Shown here in pieces: positions 20,989 to 34,348 of a DNA stretch of 64,000 nt. Where the stretch lies: positions 2,604,001 through 2,668,000 of the forward strand of contig JAGKQI010000090.1 of NCBI GenBank assembly GCA_018806915.1, given 5' to 3'. The notes under the pieces are model-generated. The model ran no database searches and was not told the origin of the DNA. It saw only the letters and a program-made list of their open reading frames with translations. The translations under genes were made by a program, and so were the position numbers. This DNA comes from Phytophthora colocasiae (lineage: Eukaryota > Oomycota > Peronosporomycetes > Peronosporales > Peronosporaceae). How positions within the stretch are numbered: position 1 is the first letter of the stretch; the number at the start of each line of letters is the position of its first letter.

Positions 20989-23900
20989 TCACTTAGTCAA
21001 GCCACGATATCCGTCGTCTTGGTAGTAGTCACACGTGTACATCGCATTACAAGCTGCTGCAGTTGAAGGGTACCCAGGAATCCCAAGTGGAGTAATGACA
21101 CCTTTTCCTTTCGAATCCGTCGAGCCCATTGGGATACAGCGGAAGAAACAAGTCAAGAAACTCAGGAACGAACGTGAACTCTGTGTAGTCTCCGAGTCTG
21201 CGTTCACCGTGTCGAATGGGAAAGCGTTTTCCCCCACGTTTCTCCGCATCGGAGAACTCTCAGGACTGCCATCGATATAATCCGGACCTGAACGTTGGCG
21301 AAGCGAAAAATCCTCCCCAGACGATTCCTCTCGCGTTTCTGAATCATCGTCAGTGTCTGAATCCTCTTTGGCGTTTAGAATCGCTTCACCCAGTAACGCT
21401 GAGAACCGTCGAGCGTCCGTTTTCACCTCGTGTAACTTGCTCTTCACAGCTTCACGAGCTGCCAATTTCTCCTCTCGCTCCTTCACAGATCGCGTCAAGT
21501 CTTCCGTCGTCTTCGCTTGAGTTAAAAGCTCGTCTTCCACTGCGTTGATCCACCGCTTCCGCTCCAAACTGGATCGAGCTCTGCACTTGACGTGTTTACC
21601 AGGAAGCACATGGAGCGAAAACTCCATTTCGTTCTCTCTATCTCCCACTGCGATCTCTAACAGTTCGTACACAGCTACAGGAGTGGAGGAGGAGATGGCC
21701 TGCGTCTGGTTCGCGTACACTAGCCAATGTGAACCCATGACCACACAATAACGAGTCTTCCAGAGCTTCAACGGCTTCATCTTGATGGTTTTCTTCTTCT
21801 TGTGGGAGTCTTTCAGTTTAAGATACCCTTCCATTCGGGCTCCAGAGATATATGGCAATGTAGCGTCACGTGAGACCGTAGTTTCAATGGATTCTTTCGT
21901 TGTAGCAGCCGTAATAGCAGTTTTCCATTTCGTAGCCTCCTCTGCAGTCTTGGCTGTGAACTCCAAGTACACTCCACTGCTGGTTTCCACTCGAAATCCT
22001 GTGCCTTTCAGCCCCGATCCACTTCGTCCAAGACTCGTAAACACTGGACGCCACTTCTCCACCCCCACCAGTTCGTGTTGTTCCACTGCCAAGTTAGGAA
22101 AGCGAGGTTTGCCTTCATCCAGTACACAATTCTCTGAGTAAATCGTCAGAGTGCTGCCTTCTAAAACCACGAAGCGATCTCGCCAAACGGATCCCAAGTT
22201 GTGGTGTCGAACACGAAGATATCCGTCCGTTAATGGGGTTTGGTCACTTGTTTCGACTGCTGCAGCGACAGTAGCGAGATGTGCAGCCACTTCTTGGGTG
22301 AATTGTCGTTCAGATAGACTCAGAGATCGCTCCGCCACGACGAAATTAAGTTCGTGCTCTAAAACTTGTATCCACTGGTCTCTGGCTTCCACTGTTGGTG
22401 CAGTAAAGCACGAGCTGTGTCGAGAACTTTTGACTTCCACTTTGAAGCCCAAGTTTTCGTCTTCCTTGCCGATAGTTAACCATAAAGCAGTTGGTACTTC
22501 CCACGATGAACAGGAAGTGATTTCGACATCTAGAGATGGGGGTTCCTCGTCTGTAGCGGCTGATTCTTGAGACGAATAGCAACGCAACCGACAACCGATG
22601 AGAACTGCGTACACAGATCCCAATGGTTTCAATTTGGAACTGCCAGGGATTCGAATGGGGGACGACGACGTCTGCCAAGGGGTTAAAACTCCTTCCATTG
22701 CAGCCGTTCGGAAGACAAAACCAGAGAGTTTCGAGTCTTTCGCTAGCTTATCTTCAGAGATCTCCATAGTTAAAGGTTTGTCTTCGAAGCCGCTATCGTC
22801 GGAGTCGTCGTCATTTCCACTGCTACTGTCATCCGCTGCTACTTCTCGCTTCTCTTCCAGTGGTTCTTCATCTCTTTCAAGTTTCAGCATCAGTTTCTCA
22901 TCGGCAAGAAGTGCTTCACCTCTTGCAAAGTCGATTCGACTGGCAAAAGCTTCCATCCACTGGTCTCGTTGCGACGGAAGGGTAGGGAAAATCTCCAGCA
23001 TCGCTGTGTTTTCGACTTGGTCAATGTTGAAATCATCAATAGTGTCGCCTCGCAAAGGATGAAGCAAAACAGCAAATGCCGAGGACATCGAAATTGCATC
23101 GTTAGCTCCTGGGAAGAGATGACGCAGATTGGACTTGGTCTTTGGACTGTGAGCAGAAACAGCGAGTGAAGCTACTCCTTCCGACAATAATTCCACTGCT
23201 TGCGCCGTGCATGTAGGAGAATCTTTACGATAATACGCACTTTCATCCTCAAAGACCGAGACTTGACCTCTCATGTTTAACACAAGGAACCCTTCATGAG
23301 GAAGCGGCACTTGCGAAGCGTGACGAGCTTCACCCGAAGAGAGAGGAGCCTGAGCAAGACGGAAAGATAAGTACCCAGTCATTGGAGGTTCTTCTTCTTC
23401 TTCTTTCACGATTGGAATTGGATGAGGAGGAAGAAAAATCTCTTCATTGTGACTTCGTTCTCTTTTATCCACGAGACTTCGACGACCAGCAGACAAGGGA
23501 GATTTCGTCTCCAGTAGCTGTTCCTCTAACATCTCCAGTGCCGCAGCTTGTTCAGCTCCAACTCGAAGTTGTCGGATCCATTTAGCTCTTTCTGCGTCTG
23601 TTGCAGCACTGCAACTCAATACAAATTGCTCCTGAGTCACTATCTGGAAAGGAAATCGAGGCGCGCGATTCCCAGCTGTCACAGGCCAACAGCGAACACT
23701 TGGAGTCCACGCGCGAGTACTCACTACACGAAAACGTGCCTGTTCCTCACCAGCTTTTAGAGAAGAAGTGGATTTCGTAATGACCAATTCGTTACCATTT
23801 TCCAATGCCACACTGCGTTCTTCAATTGTTGTTGGAATTTCACGTCGTTTCCAATGCTCTTCTTGTGGTAAATTAAAGTCCAATCGTAATAGTAGAAAGC

Positions 23901-26900
23901 CTCTTGCATCCACTGCAACCCCACTGGTGATTCCCTTCTCTGCAACTTCATCCGCTAATAAACTTTGCGCTAAAACAGTGTCAAGTGCTGCTCGAACCAC
24001 TTGCACCCACAACCGCTTTTCCATTGTGTCTCGTGCTTCGAATCGTAGCCATTCATGGCCACTTGTTTCCACTGCAAATCGATTGACAGCAGATCGACTA
24101 TCATCGTCTTTTACTGCCAGAATTGTCGCTCCTTCTCCTAAACCAGCGCCACTTTTGAATCCTTCTCGACTGGCAAACAGTGAAATTGTCAATCCATTGA
24201 CAGCAACGTAAACTGTTTGGACACGTTTCCAGAGGGAATTGGAACTGTCACCGGACGTTTTCTTTAAGTAACCATCTAGTTTGAGAGTTGCGAGAGCTGC
24301 TGCTTGTTCAGGTAACGGAGGGAGAAGTGCTAAGAGACTGTCATCCGCTGCTAAAGTCGTCCCATAAGCTTCGTCAATAGCTTGTAACAGAGCCAATTCA
24401 CGTTGAGCATAGCAACTCAACAGTAAATCCAAGTCAGGAAGCTTTGCAGGATTCCGAACACGATAGAAATCTGCCAGTTTCTCTCGAAATTGTTCCCGTA
24501 GTTGTCTCTCGGATTCCGTTTCGCTGCCATTTCCTTCCTCAAGCTCAGCTCGACGTTGTTCGTTTCGAGCGAGCGCAATTCCACGACGAAAAGCTTCAAC
24601 CCACTGTTGTTTCTCCTTGGCAGTGGCTGCAGCACAGAAGAACGTTTTCCCATCCGTTGTCTCCAGTTCCATCGCGTGTTCATACGTTTGCGTTGCTGTT
24701 TTCCCGTGCCAATCACCTGCCACTTCAATGTGGAAATTACCTAAAGGATTCGTCATAGCACCACCTCCAGGGTTCTTACTGTCGTCATGTGTGACGTAGT
24801 ATGACAGTTCATTGCAAATGAGCACGCAGTATCTTTTCCTCATGGACGGGATCTTGTGGCCACGTTTCATGAGATACCCTTCCATCAGAATGGCTTCATC
24901 AGGTGCAACTTCAGTGGATGGTTTGACTGGGGAAGCACTTTGATGTTCCTCTGCGTATTTGGCAGCAAGTGTAGCACACAACGACGTACATACTGGATCG
25001 ATCGCAAGTTGACTCTTGTAGACAGCATCAATTTGCTCCAGCAAAGCACCTTCCCGTCCTTCAAAGGCACGCAGTAAAGAGTTCACATCAGAGACTTTAG
25101 ACGGGTTGTGCTTCTCGTAGAAGTCTTTAATCCGAGTACGAAGCTGTTCCAAAGGACTGCTCGAATCCTTCTTTTCTTCTGTACCTGCTTGAACGTCACT
25201 GATACTTGGTTGGCTTGCCACTGCAGCTCTAAGAGCTTGAGTCCAGTCGTGAATAATCTCCGCAGCATCAGAACGTAGCAAGATAACCCCGTTCGTTTGA
25301 GTTTCCAAGGGAAACGCCAACGTTTCTGCCAGTTTTGCAGTAACAGGGTGTACACTGACAACCACATCCGATAGTAAAGCTGTATGGCCACTATGAGCTA
25401 CCACGCTACTGTCGAAACATTGCCAATGGATACCGTTGAGAGTGCAAAAACATTTGCGGTAAGATGGTCCCAACCGGGGGTGTTTCACCGACAAATAACC
25501 TTCTCGATAAATAGGTCCACTTGAAGCAGGACGCACATTGGGTGGCGATAATGGAGGAAGGAAAGCTGCAAAAGTCCCGTCCGAACTCACGTTCGTGTCG
25601 TAAGTTGCATCCAAAGACACCAATAGCTGTCGTTCTCGTCCGGCAAAACTTGACAGTAAAGTTTCCACATCCCCCACGCGTTTCGGGTTATGTCGTTGGT
25701 AAAATTCTACCAACTTCTCCTGGAATGTGGTGGCTTCAGTCGAAATAACCGGTGGCAATGTCGATGGCGATGTAATCGGTGGCAATATAGATGCAGGCTC
25801 CGGTTTCGAGACACTCGACTGTGGTGTTAAAGCGCTTCTCAACTTCTCCATCCATTTACCTTTCGCTTCAGCTGAAGTTGCCTGAAGTACCAGTAATTCA
25901 GTGGTAGAACTGAGTGTTTGCCCTTCCATTTCATGGCCACCAGACAGGAAAAACTGCAATTCCTGGTCGGATACCGTCGATTTGTTCATCGTTGGGGACG
26001 GACTCGGGTAGTCGTGAACTCCAGTGACAACGAAAACATCCAATGGAGCTCCACTTTTGCTATGTTCCTCGTTTTCATAACGTTCCAGGCGATTCCCAGC
26101 CAAAATACAGAAACTGGAGGTAGTATCCTTGTTCCAAGTGAGCCAGTCTGTCAGGTCTCTTGAAGAGCGAATAGCTGGTGAGGGAGTAACTGGTTGAGGG
26201 GAGGACTGAGGAGCAGGAGTCACTAGAGCCGCTAGAATGTTCTGAACGTTGCTTTCTCTTGCCATTGAAGTTCCATAAAGACGATCCAAATGCTCAACCA
26301 GAGCCTGCTCCCGTCCTTGGTAGCGAGTCAACAGCATCGGCACGTCTCCGAGTTTCCCAGGGTGATATTCCGCGTAATAACGTTGTAAAATAGTCAGGAA
26401 TTCTCGTCGAGCCGAGTCGTAGGAGAGTTGGCGTTCACTTAATCCCGTTTTCTCTTCGTCGTCGTCTGCAGGCTGATCGAACAGTCTTGCACCTCGTTTG
26501 GTGTCGTGCTGGTACCGTAGCAGTGCTTGTTGAACGCCGTTGAGCCAACGATTCTTCTCTTGAAGACTAGGAGCACTACAGTATATACTTTGGTGCTCGC
26601 TGGTTTGCAGTAGGAAACCATGATCGTAGTGCATCAAAGTGGCGTGGCCGTCCCAATTCGACACGCCACAGACGTGGAAAGTGGAGCTTCGTATCGTGAG
26701 ACGACGCTGAGGAGCAGTCACAGTCACTGCCTCTTGATGTGTGGCGAAGACGTAAAGCGTTAAGGCTCGAAGCACGCAGTACTTCTTCTTCATCGTCTCT
26801 TCAAGAGAACTTTTCTCCACCAAATAGCCTTCCACCACCACTTCCGACGTCAGTTCCGCTTGAGTTTCCACCGGTTTAGCAGTTTCTGAAGTCTCTCCTT

Positions 26901-28375
26901 TCTGCTTTTCTTCACTGTTTTGTCGCTTAGGAGATACCGGAGTGGATGCCAACAAGTCGAACGAATCTCGACGGGATTTAGCAGCTCGAGCTCGATGTGG
27001 AGACAGTGGAGGCATCGTAAGACCAACGTGTAAAGCTGCGACCCAATCTTCCTGACTCTTCTTGAGTGGAGCACTACAACGCAACGTCTTCCCTTCGACT
27101 GTAAGAACTGCGAATGCATGTGGATACTGTTCGTTGGAATGAGCTTTTGCACTGCTGCTGAAAGGAACCACAAGGCGTCGCATGGGAGACGTAGGTTTGA
27201 CTTTCCCATCCCATTCCGCCACCTCCGCCACGTGTAAAACACCACTTGGAGCGTCCATTTTCGTCACGAAAGCATCTTGATCCGCGTACCAGCACAAGGT
27301 GTTGCCAATTAGAACGTAGTAGCGACGATGCATCGTTGTCCGCATTGGATGTTGACACAGTAAATAACCTTCCACTAACGGATCCAGTTGAGACGGTCTC
27401 GTATGAGCAGATTCATTGCCAGAACCTGCTTCATCTCCCCATGAAGCCAGTCGTTTGGTCCTTTGTTTGGCTCGTTGAGCGTCTTCAAGGCTCTTAGCAG
27501 CCACTTGACGGAGGATTTTACTCTCCGCCGCACACTGTTGAACACGCTCGACCAGTTCCTGCTGCTCCTTGGAGTTCGCTACAGTCTGAAGCTGTAACAG
27601 CTCTACATTCCGTCCATGTGTAGCTTCAGCACTAGCTGCTACTTCCACTTTAGCTGCGAGTCTCTCCACCGTCTCCATAGCTTGATCGAACGTCGATTCT
27701 TCCGAACCTAAAGATGACGCGTGCACACGTTGTCTCGCCTCCTCTAGAGCGTTTTGCAGTGCTTGAAGCTTCTGTAGCGCTTCTCCTTGTAGCGTCTTGG
27801 CCGTCTCCAGCTGCGTGTTCAACTCCACTGCAATGGATCGATTCTGTTGAAGTGCTGCCTCGGCATTAGCTTGTTCTCGATGCTGTCGACCAGCTTTCTC
27901 CACTGCTTCAGTGGCTTGTTGAATCGCACGAGTGTGACGTTGCGAGTCCTTGAGAAGCTCTTGTTGTGCCTCTGCGATCTCCTCCTGAGCCAATCGATCT
28001 GGTTCTTTCAGTGCGTGCTGGAATGCTTCGATCCAAACGTGTTGTGTCTCTCTCGAGTCTGCACGACAGTGTAAAGTGCCACCTCCATCCACGTCCAAGT
28101 ATTTAAGTACTAGAGGTGGTGGGTGTGGCGTATCCGTCGACGGATTCCCAGGTGTGATACGAAGATCAATGATCTCGAGTACACGTTTCGGTATAGCTCC
28201 AGAGCGTTGAGCTTCGTCCTGCGTGACGTAGAACGACAACATGGTGCCTTTAAGCACGGCGTAGTGCCGCTTCCTAGAACGAAATTGAGTCAGTATCTAG
28301 TAATTCTGCATTTCAACGTCAACAAACGTACATGGTGGGCACTTTACGACCACGTTTCCAGAGGTATCCCTCCAT
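20989..28375 (-). CDS. Giant multi-PH-domain protein (about 2,442 aa)
   Basis: Two exons: 28332-28375 (start ATG 28375, MEGYLWKRGRKVPT) and 20989-28273, with a 58-bp GT-AG intron. About twelve PH-like modules start near residues 1, 316, 494, 726 (degenerate), 939, 1144, 1348, 1471, 1646, 1874, 2033 and 2163. Most open with a xEGYL/DGYL strand and end with an aromatic helix such as KQQWVEAF. A long coiled coil follows the first module (about 110-290). Four copies of a 40-residue motif, FY..HNP.K..DV..LL..F.GRE..LL..ID..Y, lie near 646, 873, 1066 and 1283. Acidic serine-rich linkers occur near residue 1800 and close to the C-terminus. PH domains bind phosphoinositides or proteins, so a membrane-linked scaffold is inferred. 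The middle third is duplicated at 8502-17420. Confidence 0.85.
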
Positions 28376-28489
28376 GATCCAATGTCTCTTTAACACTATA
28401 GATCTGCGCTCTGCAGACGGTTGGGAAGAGGCGGATCATGAAAAAGGTTGGACCTCATTTAACCCTTACAGCACTGGGTAATGTTGGAG

Positions 28490-28612
28490 GAGCTTCCCAA
28501 ACGTTATTATCGAAGTTGCTTACAATAACTCAAGCTCACAGATGCTTTCAGCCAAACTCCAGCGTTGGATGAGCAACGATACGTCTGTTCAAATAGCCAT
28601 CGGAATCAAGGT
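28490..28612 (+). pseudogene. Fragment of the Uma2-like nuclease gene
   Basis: Translating on the + strand gives FPNVIIEVAYNNSSS and AKLQRWMSNDTSVQIAIGIK, which match the corresponding part of the protein at 38452-39417 at most positions. Only about 40 residues survive, with no start or end, so this is a broken copy. It lies just outside the 5' end of the PH gene. The following 290 bp up to the EMB8-like gene show no recognisable gene. Confidence 0.75.
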
Positions 28613-28905
28613 TTTCTTTCGTTGGTGTGATTCATGTTCTGGTGGTGAATAATGCGGTGGGGGGATACCGTCTCCAAGGTGTTTACGGGGAGTTTCCGAA
28701 AGCCGAAGCAGTAAACGACATTGTGCACTATGCTGTCAAAAATTCCACCATGATCTTGCGTGAGAAGTGAGGCAGGCACTTGCGGGTTCAGAAGTACTGT
28801 CAATTTTGTCACCGACTTCGAGGAGTGGGTCTTCTCGAGAAGTCTGGACTCTTTTGTCGGATGACAACCAAGTGAGTAAAACATACACAACCATTGATTT
28901 CCTTG

Positions 28906-30163
28906 TTAAGCAGTAGCGGCAGCAGCCGGAGCGTCCACACCAACCTCTAGTACACTCTCACTGCCGCTGGTACTATTAAACTCACGCAACCGATCAAGGT
29001 ACGCCATCGCAGCTCCGTTGCACCATGATTTGAGCTGGAAGTTGCCCTCGAAGAAGGCGCAGTGGCTGCCTTCGCCCGTAGTCACCAGCATGGCCTTAGG
29101 TTTCCTGTGGAACTCATCGTATGGAATCGTCTCCTTCGTGCACACAGGGTCATCCAGAGCGTTAATGCACAGCAGCGGCATCTTGAGGTTGTCTATGTCG
29201 CGCATGGGGTTGTTCACCTTCCAGTAGGACTCTAGGTTCTCGTATCCATGCATCTTCATGTACACGTGGCGGTCGAACTCACTGATACTCGTGGCTTTCA
29301 ACGCTCCAGCCACATCGACGACATCCTCCAACTCGTTTTTGGTCGAAGCAGGAACGACTTAAGAGTGAACGTCATGAGGAAATTATACACGGGGTTGATC
29401 TTGCCACGACAAAAGAGGTCGAAGGCGTTATACCCGGGCGAGATCAACACTCCAGCACGAAGGTGTGAATTGTCTCCAAGTTCACACAGATAACTGCACA
29501 AAAGGCCGGCTCCAGCAGAACAACCGATACCGTAGAGTTCACTGTCTGGAAATGTTTTCTCCACGTGGGCAATGGCCTCTTCCAGGTCCCGGACACATCC
29601 AAAGGCCTGGAGCTTTGGTGTCGAGAGTTTCATCCCTCCGTGGCCTCGTTTGTTGAACACCACAGGGCGATAACCATGAGCCAGAGCTTCAGCACACAGT
29701 GAACGCATGTTTTCACTGCAGCCCACGAGTCCGTGCATGATAATGGCAATGGGAGAGTCATCTGCCAAAGGTTTTGCCATTGCCACTGAAGTCTCAAGGG
29801 CCCAATCCAAAGAGGCCTGACCACCATCTTTTAACGTCAATACGTCTCTCTTGTACTTGACAGGGGATTGAGGCACCAGAAACGTCAGGAAACATTGAAT
29901 ATGTCCATTTGTCCACCATGTAGGTGTATACTTGTCCAGCATGGGCTGCAACGCCTGTAACAATGCAAACACCGCAAATAAGGTTAGGCACAGTCCTAAA
30001 ATACCATATTTTCCGCATTGTCACTTACCCCTGAAATGAACTCGTTTAACTCCGAGTCACCGGCAATTATGCGCTTGGCTGCACCAGTGCGAGAGCCTAC
30101 AATGCCTCTTGCAGCCAGTAACACACAGCCGGAGATCAGTGTGGCCGCAGCAGTCGCCAGCAT
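28906..30163 (-). CDS. EMB8/YheT-like alpha/beta hydrolase, one frame break
   Basis: Start ATG 30163; first exon 30029-30163, a 74-bp intron 29955-30028, then coding to 28906. An N-terminal hydrophobic stretch (ATLISGCVLLAARGIV) looks like a membrane anchor or signal. The hydrolase core follows: TWWTNGHIQ (typical of EMB8/YheT proteins), oxyanion region IIMHGLVGCSEN, nucleophile elbow YGIGCSAGAGLL, the acid in NALDDPVC and the histidine in EGSHCAFFEG. The full catalytic triad is therefore present. These enzymes hydrolyse esters or lipids. Near 29336 the frame shifts at CCAAAAACGAG, where a sixth A would restore LLRPKNELEDV. Either the gene was recently inactivated or the base is missing from the assembly. 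Confidence 0.72.
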
Positions 30164-30578
30164 ACTCCTGCAACAAAGTGACATACATTCCTGCCGTTAG
30201 TGTTTGTCATGAAGTGAAAAAATGCAATAACCCCCACGTTGAAAAGAAAACAACGGGCACGCGGAAAGTTGCCATTGAGTGTCTAACCCGATGATTTGCG
30301 TGAGCGATGCAAAAGCCAAAATGGCAAAGATACTCACTCTTTCGAGGCTGTTGTAGCCACCATAGTGCTCAACATAATAGTGCCGCTGTTTCGGTCAGTG
30401 GCCTGCGTCGCCTCCGCCCTTTTGTGTTCTGCAACGCGTGAGCGGAAGTGCCGCACTAGCGACCATCCGGCCGTGCATCCGGTAGTTTCTTTTTCCATGG
30501 CGAGCGACGACGGGGAATCAGACAATTTGCATAGTGAAACCAAGTAAATAAAAGTGCTTAACGGCCAAGGACTCAGAA
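30164..30578. promoter_or_regulatory. Shared upstream region of two divergent genes
   Basis: This spacer separates the minus-strand EMB8-like gene from a plus-strand membrane-protein gene and should hold both promoters. I see no clear core-promoter match and no other gene. Confidence 0.3.
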
Positions 30579-31840
30579 ATGGATCCGCTGGTCAGAACCA
30601 GTGCGAACGCGAAATCTGTCGCCACGCAGCCGACGTGGCCTTTGCTGCCAAGTACGTGGCACCGATGCAGGTGTATGTATTCAACTCTTTGGGCCGTTGC
30701 TCTCCTTCCTTGCCAATTAAAACATTCATGCATTTTTTGCGGATTAATTTTGCGATCTTCTAGCAAAAATGCGGCAAGATACATTCTGCCAATGACGGTT
30801 TATGCAGCAGTGATCTCGGGCATGTATCTGGTCGCAAAGGTGTGTGCGCCTTGATGTCGAGTGAGCCACTGCGAGTTCGGTGCAGATCTTTACAAAGAGG
30901 ACTTGCAGGTGTTTGCAAAGTTTAAGTATTTCTTATGGATAAACCACAGCTAAGATTACATTTGAAAAGAAAATGGCTCCACAATTGAGTATGAAAATGA
31001 ATCTCCATATACAGCAGTCGTCCAAGAGCTCTCCAATTCAGTGGTCACGACGTGGTGATCCTAGCTCAACAAAAATGGCTTCGCGTCCGGCGTCTCTGCG
31101 TCGAAGCAGCGGAATCGGTTTTGCAAGTGATGCGTCTCGCCTTCAGCAGCAGACCACCCGCGTGGCTACTTACCTACTTTTCCACTTTAGGCAAACTGGA
31201 AACTGGAAAGCCTCCCGCGGTTCAATCCGACGCCGATTTGATCTGTTTGACTGTTCTGGTTGCAACGTTTTGCCATTGCAGCACAATTCTGGCACCTTAC
31301 TCTCTGTCACTACGGAATTTTTCAACGTTTAGATTGAACTCCTTGGACTTTCGTGCTAATTGTCCTCAACTTCGTCAAACACGTGGCTATTTTGCATGCT
31401 GACATTCGTTTGGCAGTGGGAGGAACGCACGTAATTGTCTCGACAGCGCACGATTTCGCAGCCGAGGTCATGTTGCACCTGTACTTAACGTGGACGGTAC
31501 TATACCGTGCCAGTTTGGATGAAGCGTCTCAACGAGAAACAATGGAAGGCCGTGATCGAGCACAAGTGAACAGTTTTCCGTACTGGAGACGCTACCTTCG
31601 AGCTGTTGCTCGATCGACCATTTTCGCAATTGTTGCTATGCTTTCTGCTGCTCTTGCTCACGTGTGCAACTCCCTGGATCTCCTCAACTCCAGGATCACG
31701 TCTCTCCAGTTCAGCATCGGCAGTGTATTGCTAAAGTCGATTGTAACGAGATTTGTTGCCATGAAACAAGGTGGCACTCATCTGAGGAAAGTTTACTTCG
31801 AAGTACGTCTGCTAACGGCGGTGCCAACTGTGTTAATTAA

Positions 31841-34348
31841 CCCCCCCCAGCCCGAAGCCTTGTATTAGCCACGATAAGAAAAGGGTCTTATCGTGTCTAA
31901 TACAGGATAAGGAATTTAGACTTGGTTTTTGTAAGGATGCATACAAATTTACCGTCAACTAGGGGAAGGTGATGTGTGTGCAGACGGGGGATCATGTACA
32001 GAAAAGCTGGGCACGTGTACATGGGACGGATTTCCAAAATATTAGCTGAGAGAGGTAACGGGAAGCGCGCCAAGTACCTCTATTAGAACGTAAAGGTTTT
32101 TGGCACGCCAGACCAGACGGTTGGCTGTCATTCGAGATTTTGCGGGGAGAGAGAGATGTCGGCGTTTCGCCGTCGGTTGTCGGAGCTGCTCAAGGAAGGA
32201 TGGTCGTCAAAGCGACCGCGGGAGCTCGAGGCCGAGCACACGTATTGCCACCCTCTGGACGAGCTCGACAAAGGTATTCTGCAGCGTTTAGAGCTGAATG
32301 TGCTGATTTCTGACCACTATTGTGTTTTTGCAGCCGATTTGGAGCGCCAGGAAGCAGAGAAGACCACAGAGCAGCCCTCAAACAGCCAAACTCGTGGTGG
32401 AAGTGACGGTAATGCGTGTGATTTATGTTGTCACGCGTCCAAATACTAACAATCCCGATATTCTAGATGTCGGACAACGCCTGGCATCGACTCATTCAAC
32501 GAATTACACTACCAAGCTGGGACACCGAGGACAAGAGTCGGCTGGTTTCGAAGACCAAGGTATAATTTTCATTCCTACTTATCAAGTACGATACATGTTA
32601 ACATATTTCTTGTATCGTGTACGGCACCATCGGTTAGCCCTGCCGTTCTTCTCCTATCGCAACGCCACAAGCACCGGTAAGCAATGGTACGCGCGCTATT
32701 GATTACGTGATGTTCGAGGCTTAGTTTTCACGGATGTGTTAGTTTAGCTGTGGTTACAGGTAACCTTACGCAAGAGCAACGCAACTTGGATGCAGCCTTT
32801 GCAGAAGTTGCTTCCGACGACGATACGGAGATACGAATGGGCCCCACATCACCTCATATATCGAACAGTGATAGTGGTAGCGACTCCGCTTTGCAAGCGC
32901 AGAAGAGTCTGCTGAAGACTTCGAGTCTGTAGAATCCCAAGTCAACAGGTTTGATATCGTGTCTGATACAAGTTTAGTGTACACGATAACAATTTCTAAC
33001 CTGTATTATATCAGCAGATATCAACGTCACAAAGGCTGGTATCTTGTTGCCAGACTACGCCGCGCGAGAGTCGGAGGGAGAGAACGATGACGGGTTCAGT
33101 AATAAACAAGACGTGGAGTTTGGAGCTCAGCTGCCTTTTCCCTAAATGGAAGGCCCATACGAGGCCCGCCAACCACATGCAATGCAAGACGACTGCCCGG
33201 ACCTTTTTGATGGTTTATACGGTCCCAGTGAGGAAGCTTCCGCCGCCACTAGCCCCGTGAATGCACTGTTCTACTTCATGATACCGCGTCTGTGGGAAGA
33301 TATTGCTACTACCATGATACCGGATACAAACCAACCCGTATCATGGCTTTCGGCGAAGCTATGTTACGTCGAGATCGTCGTTCAACCGTATGCGAGTGTA
33401 TATGAAGGACAAGCCGCTCAAATACGGTACCTAGCTGTTTATGCTGTGCTATTCGTACACTGCTTACTGTATTCGGTAGGTACACGGGCGTGTCTGCTGA
33501 TACGCTCGTTTTTTTTTGACAACTAAAGTCTGTTATCGTGTCTAATACTGATACGTGTTCCTGCTATCTTGTATGGTACAGGTTTGAAGCTTACTTAGGT
33601 AAAGCAGGAACAATAAACGGCGTATCACTGCGTGAAGAGAGAACTGGTCCTGTGGCGGTAGTGCGCAATCTGCGTGCGGCTTTTGGAAACGAGCGGCCTA
33701 ACACAATGCGACTCATCGTCATGGATCGCTTCTACACTTCCATCCCGCTAGCGTGGAGCTACTTACTATGGTGTACTATAGCGTTGGGACCGTGGTGACA
33801 GGTCGGAAAGGTCTGGACACTCAAGTTGTGCCTGACAAGAACAAAAAGAAGATAGTGCGCGTGCGGGTGACGGACGGTGGGGAAGTGTCTGACATCGATG
33901 GGACGCCACGACGCCGTCGAGTGGCTGCAGATGCCAGCAATCCCTGAATGCTGGCGGGAAGGTGGTCACGCCATCAACGATTGCTGGAAGCGTAGAGATT
34001 TTGACTTGGTTTGAATATACGCATTGAGCACTGATTTGCGAGTCTAAATATCGACAAAAATAGCAATGTCTCTTTCACATGAGCGCATGGTCTCTATTTC
34101 TACTGACATTTCTCTCGCCGCTCTGGAAATGATAAATCGCACATACCCTGTATAATGTCCATTCACCGCACATGATAAATACATCGGGACACGATAGCAA
34201 CGCTGCCCACATCAAGGGGTGGGGGTTCGCATGAGTTTTGTAACCGGACAGGATAAGTTTTATCTTTGATTTAGTAGCAAAACCCTACCCCTTCAATACA
34301 CGATAGTTCAGTCGATGGGCGCAAATTTTTTCCTTCGGGCTGGGGGGG
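31841..34348 (+). mobile_element. Decayed piggyBac element (2,508 bp)
   Basis: It is bounded by TTAA (31837-31840 and 34349-34352), with inverted ends CCCCCCCAGCCCGAAG (eight C at the left end, seven at the right). Subterminal ATCGTGT motifs recur inside both ends. A worn transposase gene on the + strand confirms the class. The element carries stops and frame breaks and cannot be autonomous. Confidence 0.88.
32156..33947 (+). pseudogene. piggyBac transposase remnant
   Basis: Fragments in several frames: an N-terminal piece FRRRLSELLKEGWSSKRP, then SPVNALFYFMIPRLWEDIA (start of the DDE_Tnp_1_7 domain), and FEAYLGKAGT with TGPVAVVRNL and LIVMDRFYTSIPLAW, which holds the second catalytic Asp. 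After 33770 the frame shifts (YYSVGTVVTGRKG) and homology fades. The region with the first Asp is missing. The N-terminal part differs from the chromodomain-bearing gene at 918-4617, so the two belong to different piggyBac lineages. Confidence 0.8.
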
